Origin: SHZI01 sp031409515
GTDB taxonomy: Bacteria > Pseudomonadota > Gammaproteobacteria > Steroidobacterales > GCA-2729495
Assembly (NCBI GenBank): GCA_031409515.1
Contig: JANNXJ010000037.1
Coordinates: forward strand, 1-64,000
DNA length: 64,000 bases
Direction of reading: 5' to 3'
Made by a program: the position numbers and the translations under genes. How positions within the stretch are numbered: the stretch's first letter is position 1; each line of letters starts with the position of its first letter. Below the pieces are notes generated by a model. That model made no database searches, was not told the DNA's origin, and saw only the letters and a list, made by a program, of their open reading frames with translations. This document shows positions 1 through 5,715 of the stretch, one piece after another.

Positions 1-81
1 CAGACGCAGCTCGACAGTGTCGCTCTGCGACTCAATCAGCGACCAAGAGAAACACTCGGCTTCGAAACTCCGGCTGATAGA

Positions 82-249
82 CTACGCGCGAGTGTTGCGT
101 CGAACGGTTGAGCCCGCCTTTCGAATCCGGTCTTCCGTGAAGCCCGTGCACAGGCGGATCGTGCCCGTGCGGGCTTCGTGCTCAATCATGCGGAGAGCCA
201 GGTCGAAGCGCTCCCGCTCTCCCGCGTACCGGTTATCCGTCGCCCGCAT
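82..249 (-). pseudogene. FlhC-like regulator fragment
   Basis: Leftward 55-codon reading frame with an ATG at 249 preceded by GAGG. Its residues (RYAGERERFDLALRMIEHEA, then TGFTEDRIRK) resemble the N-terminal helical part of FlhC-family transcriptional regulators, which are far longer. After RIRK the frame loses similarity and ends at a TAG, so it is probably a frameshifted or truncated remnant. The next gene on the other side of the transposon (5118-5693) is FlhD-like and divergent, so the transposon probably separated an flhC/flhD-like pair. The homology call rests on recognition of a short segment only; a genuine small protein is possible. Confidence 0.4.
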
Positions 250-277
250 GTTTCCCTCGACTTTCATCATTTTTGGT

Positions 278-310
278 CATTTTGGGACGTTTATATACTT
301 GACAAACCCA
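278..310 (+). repeat. Left target duplication and terminal inverted repeat
   Basis: CATTTTGG (278-285) is the target duplication and 286-310 the left inverted repeat. The repeat contains TTGACA at 299-304, which could serve as a -35 box. The best -10 candidate, TATCCT at 325-330, is 20 bp away, longer than ideal, so a transposase promoter here is only possible. Confidence 0.85.
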
Positions 311-352
311 GAATAGGGGCGCAGTATCCTCCCCAGACCAGAGGAAACCGCG

Positions 353-1285
353 ATGACTGCTTTAAACGCCCCCCACTTCAGCGACGAGACCGAAGCCCGG
401 AAGTACCTGGAGGCCATCCGCTGGCCCAATGGCCCGGTCTGCCCCCATTGCGGGGTAGAGGGCGGGCACTACGCCCTGAAGGCCAAGACCGAGGGCAGCA
501 AGACTGCGGCCCGCCCTGGCCTCTACAAGTGCGCTGACTGCCGCAAACAGTTCTCCGTGACCGTGGGCACCGTCTTTGAGCGGTCCAAGGTCCCCCTGAC
601 CAAGTGGCTCCTGGCCGCCTACCTGCTCACCAGCAGCAAGAAGGGCATGAGCGCCCACCAGCTGCACCGGACCCTGGGGGTCACCTACAAGACCGCCTGG
701 TTCCTGGCTCACCGCATCCGTGAGGCCATGATCGTCGCCCCCACCGGCCTTATGGGATCTGGTGGCGGCACGGTCGAGGCCGACGAAACCTATATCGGCA
801 TCAAGAAGGGCGCCAAGAAGGACAAGGGCTGGGGCCACAAACAGCAGGTATTCGCCCTGGTCGAGCGTGGCGGGAAAGCCCATGCCATGCACGTCCCTGG
901 CGGCATCTTCGCGGGCATCAAGGCCGGTCTAGAGCACGTCGCCGAAGACGCTCACCTGATGACCGACGAAGCCCGCATGTACCGCAACGTCGCTAAGCGC
1001 TTCGCGTCCCACTCCACGGTCAATCACAGCAAGTACGAGTTTCGCCGTGGCAGCGCCCACACCAACACGATTGAAGGCTACTTCAGCATCTTCAAGCGCG
1101 GCATGAAGGGCGTCTATCAGCACTGCTCAGAGGACCATCTGCAGCGCTACCTCACGGAGTTCTCGTTCCGCTACAACCACCGCTCAAGCCTCGGTGTCGA
1201 GGACGGGCAGAGATTCCGCGATGCCCTGGCCGGTATCGAGGGTAAGCGGCTGACTTACAGAACAGCTAGTCGCCCGACTTCTTAA
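353..1285 (+). CDS. IS1595-family DDE transposase
   Basis: 310 residues, the usual size for the family. An N-terminal zinc ribbon is visible (C30, C33, C60, C63), followed by a helical DNA-binding stretch and an RNase H-like DDE domain: D144 in EADETYIG, D205 in LMTDEARMY, and E241 in HTNTIEGYF, where N-x-E spacing is typical of ISXO2-like/IS1595 transposases. All catalytic residues are present, so it looks functional. The ATG is chosen because AGAGGA lies 8 bases upstream. It catalyses cut or copy of the element between the terminal repeats at 286 and 5025. The stop overlaps by 20 bp with the convergent small gene at 1266. Confidence 0.93.
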   Translation: MTALNAPHFSDETEARKYLEAIRWPNGPVCPHCGVEGGHYALKAKTEGSKTAARPGLYKCADCRKQFSVTVGTVFERSKVPLTKWLLAAYLLTSSKKGMSAHQLHRTLGVTYKTAWFLAHRIREAMIVAPTGLMGSGGGTVEADETYIGIKKGAKKDKGWGHKQQVFALVERGGKAHAMHVPGGIFAGIKAGLEHVAEDAHLMTDEARMYRNVAKRFASHSTVNHSKYEFRRGSAHTNTIEGYFSIFKRGMKGVYQHCSEDHLQRYLTEFSFRYNHRSSLGVEDGQRFRDALAGIEGKRLTYRTASRPTS

Positions 1286-1484
1286 GGCCGGCACCTAATC
1301 GCTCGGCTTCACGAGCAGCCGCCCAACGCTCAAGCAGCTGCGCAAACTTCTGGCGAGCCTCTTCCTCTGTAGATCCTGCAGCCCCGATCCGAACCGGGCA
1401 CCATCGCGGAGAGATGGCCAGCCAACCCCCGCATGTACGTTCAATGACTTGCGGCTCAATTCTCTCACTAACATGCATGTTCAC
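1266..1484 (-). CDS. Small conserved hypothetical protein
   Basis: 72 residues from a GTG with AGGTGA six bases upstream; an in-frame ATG lies two codons later. The segment CGGWLAISPRWCPVRIGAAG followed by STEEEARQKF resembles a family of small uncharacterised proteobacterial proteins that combine a short beta-rich part with a C-terminal amphipathic helix. No catalytic motif or membrane segment is visible. It is convergent with, and overlaps, the transposase, and lies inside the transposon. Function unknown. Confidence 0.6.
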   Translation of the reverse strand: MNMHVSERIEPQVIERTCGGWLAISPRWCPVRIGAAGSTEEEARQKFAQLLERWAAAREAERLGAGLKKSGD

Positions 1485-1641
1485 AGAAATTCACCTGCTT
1501 TTGATGGACAGTGAACATGAGAATATATTTTAATAGTAAAATCAACATCTTAAAGAATTTCCGAAAGTAACTGTTACAGGCGTACACCCGTGAACAGTTC
1601 TATCGTGTACAGTACGAACATCCGCCGAAGGAGTCAGAACA

Positions 1642-2337
1642 ATGCCTGTTTCAAGTAATACATCAGCTCCGTATGCGCCAGCTTCGGCCATATTGAGTGT
1701 CATTGATCGGTTTCGCAATCGTGGCATGCAAGCACCGTTCACGGAAGATGTTCTTGTTCGTGCTGGAGTTTCTGAAAGTCTGATTCCCCGGACGCTTCAA
1801 ACGCTCCGAGTCTTGGATCTGATCGATGAATCGGGCGAGCCCACGGAGACGCTAGAACTAATCCGACGCTCGCCGGAAGCGGAATTTAAAGACAGCCTTG
1901 CGGCGTGGATACGGAATGCATATGCGGCCGTCTTGGCGTTCGTAGAACCCACGGATAGCGAGATCGCCATTCGGGACGCATTTCGGAACTACAACCCAGT
2001 TGGGCAGCACCCGCGCATGGTGGCCCTATTCATGGGGCTATGTTCTGCGGCCGGCATGCGCGCTGATGATCAGATCAAAGAATCACGCCCCCGACCGCAG
2101 GCGCGCAAGTCAGCGTTGCCACTCGCCCTTGCCGCACAAAGACGGGCAACTGCGCAGAAGCCACGGAGTATCGAGCCACGTGACACCTCGATCCCGCCAC
2201 TGCTAGGGGGCCTGCTAGAGAGTCTGCCGAAGGCCAGTGGATCGTGGACCAAAGCTGAGCGAGACAAGTTCGTCCAGACATTCGGGGCCGTGATCGATTT
2301 CTGCTACACGATCAAGGAAGAAGGAGAAGTAGAGTGA
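1642..2337 (+). CDS. DUF5343 family protein
   Basis: 231 residues, ATG preceded by AAGGAG. The N-terminal 130 residues (YAPASAILSVIDRFRNRG, GVSESLIPRTLQTLRVLDLI) match my memory of DUF5343, a family with a winged-helix-like fold suggestive of DNA binding. A basic low-complexity linker (about 145-180) leads to a short C-terminal helical part ending in an acidic tail. First rightward passenger gene. Upstream, 1485-1641 is AT-rich and holds GTGAACAGTTC and GTACAGTAC palindromes that could be operator half-sites. A regulatory role is inferred from the fold only. Confidence 0.7.
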   Translation: MPVSSNTSAPYAPASAILSVIDRFRNRGMQAPFTEDVLVRAGVSESLIPRTLQTLRVLDLIDESGEPTETLELIRRSPEAEFKDSLAAWIRNAYAAVLAFVEPTDSEIAIRDAFRNYNPVGQHPRMVALFMGLCSAAGMRADDQIKESRPRPQARKSALPLALAAQRRATAQKPRSIEPRDTSIPPLLGGLLESLPKASGSWTKAERDKFVQTFGAVIDFCYTIKEEGEVE

Positions 2338-2404
2338 CCAGGAGAACCCAGGGCCCTGCCGTCCCGGCGACCACCGACGACGGGGCCCGCTGAACAAATG
2401 AGAA

Positions 2405-2452
2405 GGCCCCGCACTGGCGGTTTCCTTGCCGGGAGAAACCAGTGACGGGGCC
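2405..2452 (+). ncRNA. Strong hairpin downstream of the DUF5343 gene
   Basis: GGCCCCG (2405-2411) and CACTGG (2412-2417) pair with CCAGTG (2439-2444) and CGGGGCC (2446-2452), leaving one bulged A; GTTTC/GAAAC can pair inside the loop. There is no T-tract, so it is not a standard terminator. Together with the tRNA-like fold that follows it may form one structured RNA, or simply the structured 3' end of the upstream mRNA. Confidence 0.45.
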
Positions 2453-2466
2453 GTGGTGGTCCAGAT

Positions 2467-2537
2467 GGGGCGGGTAGCGGTTACAGGGCCGGCTTTCTAT
2501 CCACGTCCTCCGGGTTCAACGCCCGGCCGCTCCACCT
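2467..2537 (+). tRNA. tRNA-like fold, degenerate
   Basis: GGGGCGG (2467-2473) pairs with CCGCTCC (2527-2533) as a 7-bp acceptor-type stem with a G3:U70 wobble. Next to it is a perfect T-arm: CCGGG, loop TTCAACG, CCCGG (2510-2526). The following ACCT resembles discriminator plus CCA with the last base changed. The central 36 bases are about four short for normal D and anticodon arms, and I could not draw a good anticodon stem. It may be a decayed tRNA, a tRNA mimic or a coincidence of GC-rich sequence. Confidence 0.35.
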
Positions 2538-2586
2538 GTCTTCCGTTAATGGTAACACCTTAAGTAGACGTGAAATAAGGCGCTAA

Positions 2587-3099
2587 ATGAACGCAACTAT
2601 CGAGTGGGATGACGGCGACGAAGAGGACGGATTGCCGCCGGTGAAGTATTTCCACGTTGCTCCAGATCGGGGGCGAATCATCATCGTTAATTTCAATCTA
2701 GCTGGCACGCCAGTCCACCCGGAGATCCCGAAATCGGGGAGACCTTGCGTCGTCATTCAAAACAATAAGCTTTATCGGGGGCCGCTGGTGACAGTCATAC
2801 CCCTTAGCACCAAGGCCCCAGATCCTGCGAAGCCTTATCACCATTGCATGTCTCATCACTCTTTCCGCTACATGCCGGACCGATACGGCCCGCAGTCCAC
2901 GGACCGTTGGGCCAAGTGCGACTATGTGACGACTGTCTCGCTTGCCAGATGCACAGATCCGTATGCCCGGAAGCCAAACAAGGACCGGCAATATGTGAAA
3001 ATCAAAGCAACTCCGGCCGACCTGGTGGCCATAGAGCGGTGCGTCATTTGGGGGTTGGGTATTAGACCCGAGACGCTCGTCTCAACCGCATCTTCCTAA
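2587..3099 (+). CDS. PemK/MazF-like protein, solitary
   Basis: 170 residues. After an acidic 25-residue extension the protein shows the order typical of the PemK/MazF fold: PDRGRIIIVNFN, then SGRPCVVIQNN, PLVTVIPLST, WAKCDYVTTVS and a C-terminal helix ending IERCVIWGLGI. Canonical members are mRNA interferases of type II toxin-antitoxin systems. No antitoxin gene is adjacent: the neighbours are a structured RNA region and a putative small RNA. The ATG is preceded by AAGG seven bases away, and a small GTTA/TAAC dyad lies at 2546-2557. Function as a toxin is inferred; a non-toxic PemK-like role is possible. Confidence 0.65.
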   Translation: MNATIEWDDGDEEDGLPPVKYFHVAPDRGRIIIVNFNLAGTPVHPEIPKSGRPCVVIQNNKLYRGPLVTVIPLSTKAPDPAKPYHHCMSHHSFRYMPDRYGPQSTDRWAKCDYVTTVSLARCTDPYARKPNKDRQYVKIKATPADLVAIERCVIWGLGIRPETLVSTASS

Positions 3100-3116
3100 T
3101 CGGTCTCAGGCTCAGC

Positions 3117-3122
3117 TATAAT
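3117..3122 (+). promoter_or_regulatory. Consensus -10 box of a small RNA
   Basis: TATAAT at 3117-3122, just after the PemK-like stop codon. No good -35 hexamer is seen 17 bp upstream. A start about seven bases downstream would open the structured region at 3129-3247. Confidence 0.5.
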
Positions 3123-3128
3123 CGCCCA

Positions 3129-3247
3129 CGGTTAGGGCTGAAAACATGCCCGTAAAATCCTCGGGAAACTGGGGTGCCTTTGGAGGGCGATGACAAGCCG
3201 CCAAAGGTTCAGTTTCAAGGCCGCCTTCGGGCGGCCTTTGTCTTTTT
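3129..3247 (+). ncRNA. Putative structured small RNA with terminator
   Basis: About 119 nt. Predicted pairings are GGGC/GCCC near 3135-3151, then a compound stem in which GAAACTG (3165-3171) pairs with CAGTTTC (3210-3216) and CCTTTGG (3177-3183) pairs with CCAAAGG (3201-3207). A terminator follows directly. The consensus -10 box upstream, the stacked stems and the terminator together indicate an independent transcript. It does not match any RNA family I recognise. It could regulate the neighbouring PemK-like gene or transposition; that is inference. A 69-codon frame over the same bases runs through the terminator and is not credible. Confidence 0.6.
3217..3247 (+). terminator. Rho-independent terminator of the small RNA
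   Basis: AAGGCCGCC (3217-3225), TTCG tetraloop, GGCGGCCTT (3230-3238), then TTGTCTTTTT. A perfect 9-bp stem with a stable UUCG loop and a T-rich tail. Confidence 0.85.
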
Positions 3248-3353
3248 GGCGTCCTGCTCTTTCGGTTTTTTTGCAGGGGTATTAACCAGCTGCTTCACCA
3301 CCTGCTCAAAGGTGTACGGCTGGCCTGGCTCTCTGTTCGGGATCTTTGGCACT

Positions 3354-3596
3354 TTACTGGCGATTCTTTGGAGCGAGCGCTGAAAGGTCAGCGAGAATTT
3401 CGTACATCCGCTGTTCCGGGCACATACGATCTGGCCCTATTTCCGGCACAAAGAAATAATGGCCCCAAGACGTTCGCCAATAGGAGGCGCGGTAATACGG
3501 ATCGGGGCCGTCATCGAAGTTCTCTACGTGCTTCCCGCCGAACTCCTCTAGGCAGCTAGCAACTTCCTCGCGGCTAAGCAGGCGAACTGCAATCAT
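3354..3596 (-). CDS. Small hypothetical protein, transposon operon
   Basis: 80 residues, mixed charge, with several aromatic residues (PDPYYRASYW, WGHYFFVPE). No signal peptide, membrane segment or motif recognised. Last gene of the four-gene leftward set, 20 bp after the preceding gene, so probably co-translated with it. Unknown function. Confidence 0.5.
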   Translation of the reverse strand: MIAVRLLSREEVASCLEEFGGKHVENFDDGPDPYYRASYWRTSWGHYFFVPEIGPDRMCPEQRMYEILADLSALAPKNRQ

Positions 3597-3616
3597 CGCG
3601 CCTGCTCAGGAAACCG

Positions 3617-3907
3617 CTATGCCGGTTGCTTGAATAGCACGGCTAGACGATGCGATGGAGTCTTCTCGGCCCTTGCCTGCGGTTGTGCCGGACTGAGCCA
3701 AATCACCTGCCTGATGGCAGTCTTTAGATTGTCGCGGTACAGGCGCTTGATCGCCTTCTCGACTACCGGCCGCATGTCATTCAGGCAGCGACCAATCAAG
3801 TGCAGGCCAGGAACGTCCTTACTCGTGACGTAAACGCTCGTAGCCCGCCCTTTGCCGACTTGTTCTGGCTGGACGGTCAGTTCGATATAGACTGGGTCAT
3901 GCGTCAT
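3617..3907 (-). CDS. DUF1902/HicB-like small protein
   Basis: 96 residues from the ATG at 3907, which has AGGTGAG five bases upstream; a GTG three codons earlier (3916) is less well placed. The N-terminal part (YIELTVQPE, SVYVTSKDVPGLHL) resembles the partial RNase H-like beta sheet of HicB-related DUF1902 proteins, usually antitoxin-like; the C-terminal half is basic. If so, the 80-residue product downstream might be its partner, though it does not look like HicA. Weak family assignment. Confidence 0.5.
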   Translation of the reverse strand: MTHDPVYIELTVQPEQVGKGRATSVYVTSKDVPGLHLIGRCLNDMRPVVEKAIKRLYRDNLKTAIRQVIWLSPAQPQARAEKTPSHRLAVLFKQPA

Positions 3908-3975
3908 GTTGCTCACCTGGTTGATGGCGGGTGGCCTCGTCTCTGATGGCCGACAATCATAGAAGCAAAGCTTCG

Positions 3976-4281
3976 CTACAGGAAGCGTGCCGTACTTCTC
4001 ACTCTAAGCCGCCCCAGCCTCAATCTTGCGGCACCGCGCATAGTGCTGGATGAAGCTATCCTCGGGGAACTCGGCAGCAAAATAGGCCCCATCAACAGGT
4101 CCAGTGAACTAGCCACTGCCGGTGCCTGCCCACGCTTCTCTGGCAAGTCTACGGACGTCCCTGGCTTCGTCGCGATCGCCGCCACCAGGTCACAGTCTGC
4201 CCGCCTCGGGACGTGGGGAGAGGGCCCCAGTCCGCACCCGGCCAGCCCGACCGCCGCCCCAACTATCCACAGTCTCAACAT
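3976..4281 (-). CDS. Small predicted lipoprotein
   Basis: 101 residues. The N-terminus MLRLWIVGAAVGLAGC is a short hydrophobic signal with a lipobox (LAGC), predicting lipidation at C16. The remainder is rich in Pro, Arg and Ser with one further Cys and no recognised domain. Second gene of the leftward operon. Rz1-like lysis lipoproteins are similar in size and composition, but no endolysin or holin is nearby, so that is not claimed. Confidence 0.5.
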   Translation of the reverse strand: MLRLWIVGAAVGLAGCGLGPSPHVPRRADCDLVAAIATKPGTSVDLPEKRGQAPAVASSLDLLMGPILLPSSPRIASSSTMRGAARLRLGRLRVRSTARFL

Positions 4282-4331
4282 AAGTTGACTGCATATCGAC
4301 AGTACGGCGCAGGCAATGGGCTGACCGCTGG

Positions 4332-4586
4332 TTATTGCTCTGGTTCCTGGGTGGATTCCGGCTCTACGTCGCCGCCCGTATCAACGGGTTGCCTCGACTG
4401 ATAGGCCGCCAACTCCCCGGATGCAATCAGCCGCTTGACCTCTGCGGTGACTATTTGGGCAGCGGTTTCCGCTGCGGTTTTTCCGAATAGGTGCGTCTTG
4501 CAGAGGATCTCCAGATAGCCATTGATCCCCTTGGTAACCGATAGGGTTAGAGAGACAGTGCCGACTAGGTTTTTATTCTTTGCCAC
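4332..4586 (-). CDS. Predicted ribbon-helix-helix protein, likely autorepressor
   Basis: 84 residues from a GTG at 4586. The first 50 residues follow a beta-helix-helix pattern: strand VSLTLSVTKG, helix NGYLEILCKTHLFG, helix KTAAETAAQIVTAEVKRLI, then an acidic tail. This is a ribbon-helix-helix-like arrangement, not a confirmed family match. First gene of the leftward operon. A palindromic repeat lies 5 bp upstream of its start, in the position expected for autoregulation. There is no separate Shine-Dalgarno sequence (AAGG overlaps the GTG), so a very short leader is possible. Confidence 0.55.
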   Translation of the reverse strand: MAKNKNLVGTVSLTLSVTKGINGYLEILCKTHLFGKTAAETAAQIVTAEVKRLIASGELAAYQSRQPVDTGGDVEPESTQEPEQ

Positions 4587-4591
4587 CTTAA

Positions 4592-4630
4592 AACTATGGC
4601 ATAGTTGTGCCAGAGTTATGGCATAGTTAT
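4592..4630. promoter_or_regulatory. Operator-like repeats
   Basis: AACTATG-G-CATAGTT at 4592-4606 is a perfect dyad with one central base. TATGGCATAGTT occurs again at 4617-4628, exactly 22 bp on (two helical turns), and TGGCA/TGCCA forms a further dyad across the spacer. On the minus strand TAGAAT in this stretch could be a -10 box, so a bound repressor would cover the promoter. Confidence 0.6.
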
Positions 4631-4645
4631 TCTAAGGTTGTGATC

Positions 4646-4717
4646 GGGACAGGGTGTCCCAATCGTAATGGTTGGCCTAGCAGCACCGTGATACGTTTCA
4701 CGGCCCGACTAGGCCAA
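4646..4717. other. Two hairpins between operator and tRNA-like gene
   Basis: GGGACA-GGG-TGTCCC (4646-4660) is a perfect 6-bp stem. TTGGCCTAG (4672-4680) pairs with CTAGGCCAA (4709-4717), and within it CCGTGA pairs with TCACGG around a TACGTT loop. Neither has a T-tract. Possible processing or regulatory structures; function unknown. Confidence 0.4.
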
Positions 4718-4727
4718 TAACAGCAAT

Positions 4728-4744
4728 CTTCGGCATAGCCGAAG
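4728..4744 (-). terminator. Possible terminator of the tRNA-like gene
   Basis: CTTCGGC-ATA-GCCGAAG is a 7-bp hairpin directly 3' of the leftward tRNA-like gene. The tail on the minus strand (ATTGCTGTTATT) is only weakly T-rich. Confidence 0.4.
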
Positions 4745-4751
4745 AAAGAGA

Positions 4752-4823
4752 GTGCCGGGAGGGAATCGAACCCCCGTGCCACGAGTTGCCACCGCGTGTG
4801 CCTTACCATTCGGCCACCGGCAC
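4752..4823 (-). tRNA. tRNA-like gene on the transposon, Cys-like layout
   Basis: Cloverleaf parts on the minus strand: acceptor GTGCCGG/CCGGCAC (7 bp), D-arm GCC..GGC with AATGGTAA, T-arm GGGGG-TTCGATT-CCCTC. The anticodon arm is abnormal: CACG/CGTG closes an enlarged region CGGTGGCAACT, or a 6-bp stem with one mismatch and loop GTGGCAA. U33 would precede GGC; GGCA as a four-base reading is also conceivable. The D-arm context (GGTGGCCGAaTGGT) and U73 recall tRNA-Cys. The 3' bases after the discriminator are CTC, not CCA. Identity and aminoacylation cannot be assigned. Confidence 0.6.
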
Positions 4824-4824
4824 T

Positions 4825-4861
4825 AAAAAGCCCGCCTAGCCACCACGCTAGGCGGGCTTTT
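4825..4861. terminator. Bidirectional rho-independent terminator
   Basis: AAAGCCCGCCTAGC (4827-4840), loop CACCAC, GCTAGGCGGGCTTT (4847-4860): a perfect 14-bp stem with A/T tracts on both sides. It insulates the cargo near the right transposon end. Bases 4863-5000 hold nothing I can recognise. Confidence 0.85.
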
Positions 4862-5000
4862 CTATGGTGCCAGCATTAGCGGCATAAGCAACATAATTTC
4901 GGGTAGAAGCTACATCTAGTCTCGCCCGGCACTAAACACGCCACCCCCACCACTACATCTTGTGTCCGGCCTCACTCCAGGCCCTGGGCCGGCGGTTCAT

Positions 5001-5033
5001 TGGGTCCGTCAAGTATATAAACGTCCATTTTGG
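5001..5033 (-). repeat. Right terminal inverted repeat and target duplication
   Basis: 5001-5025 mirrors 286-310 with two differences; CATTTTGG at 5026-5033 repeats 278-285. Confidence 0.85.
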
Positions 5034-5117
5034 ATCAATTATCTTGAGAGGTCGTATTTATTTGGTCCAGTTGGAGCATTTATAGTACAGGTCGGTCCAC
5101 TCCAGGGAACAGAGCAA

Positions 5118-5693
5118 ATGCAGAGGAATTGGCCACATACGCAGGTTTGTCGGGAGATCCAGGAGTTCAACCGGGCCTTTCTCGATCTGGTCGCCGCAGA
5201 CCAGGGCCCCGGGGCCGTCTTTGGGCTGGATACCCCGGTGCGTCAGCGCCTGCGGCTGCTGTCCCCACCCCAGCTCCAGGCCATCGCGGCAACGCCCTGC
5301 CTGCTGGCCGCCTTTGCTCCGCTGGCGTCTGGCCCGGCGCCCCGGGTCGTGGCCGACGCACCGCTACCGGCGCTGACCCCGGCGCAGACGGATGCGGCGC
5401 GCTTGTTTGCCGCTGCCCTGCTCGTCTGGCTCTGGCACACCGCCCGCCGGGATCGCCTCCTGACGGCACTGTGTCTTGGGCCCGGACAGCAGGGCATCGA
5501 GTCCCTCAGCGGTCCCGGGTTCCTGGAATTGCAGCGCACTGCCGCCGGGGCCGCCGGCCGCCTTGAGGCCCGCTTCTGCCGCCATCCCCGGATCTGGCCG
5601 GACCTGGTGCGGGCCGCCGGTGCCGCTGACGGGGAGGTCTTGACGGCCACCCGACTGTCGATCGTCCAGCTGACGCTCATCAGCCGCCGGTGA
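5118..5693 (+). CDS. FlhD-like transcriptional regulator
   Basis: 191 residues. The N-terminal 65 residues (EIQEFNRAFLDLVAAD, FGLDTPVRQRLRLLSPPQLQ, TPCLLAAF) follow the pattern of FlhD, the partner of FlhC in the class I flagellar regulator; the C-terminal 110 residues are a divergent, Ala-rich helical extension, so the protein is nearly twice as long as FlhD. The frame stays open upstream through the transposon end, but homology and a plausible ribosome site support the ATG at 5118. The transposon lies 84 bp upstream, so native promoter elements may be displaced. No flagellar gene is in the window; the target is unknown. Confidence 0.55.
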   Translation: MQRNWPHTQVCREIQEFNRAFLDLVAADQGPGAVFGLDTPVRQRLRLLSPPQLQAIAATPCLLAAFAPLASGPAPRVVADAPLPALTPAQTDAARLFAAALLVWLWHTARRDRLLTALCLGPGQQGIESLSGPGFLELQRTAAGAAGRLEARFCRHPRIWPDLVRAAGAADGEVLTATRLSIVQLTLISRR

Positions 5694-5715
5694 GGCTGAG
5701 GCACAATGCCGCGCC

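Larger units (their letters stand above)
286..5025. mobile_element. IS1595-family transposon with passenger genes (4.74 kb)
   Basis: The ends at 286-310 and 5001-5025 are inverted repeats matching at 23 of 25 positions and sharing GACGTTTATATACTTGAC. They are flanked by an exact 8-bp direct repeat, CATTTTGG, at 278-285 and 5026-5033. Eight-base target duplications are characteristic of the IS1595 family, and the transposase at 353-1285 belongs to that family. No second copy of the terminal repeat was seen just after the transposase, so the whole 4.74 kb is the mobile unit, not a 1-kb IS. Members with passenger genes are known in this family. The cargo here is regulatory or toxin-like and RNA-rich rather than resistance genes. 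The intact duplication suggests a fairly recent insertion. Confidence 0.88.

Noticed and set aside
3174..3383. 69-codon rightward frame with a hydrophobic stretch
   Set aside because: Runs straight through a strong terminator hairpin and T-tract and has no good ribosome site.
4646..4660. Terminator
   Set aside because: Perfect stem but no T-tract on either strand.
4962..5117. Longer N-terminus for the FlhD-like protein
   Set aside because: It would run across the transposon end and target duplication; the FlhD-like part begins at 5118.
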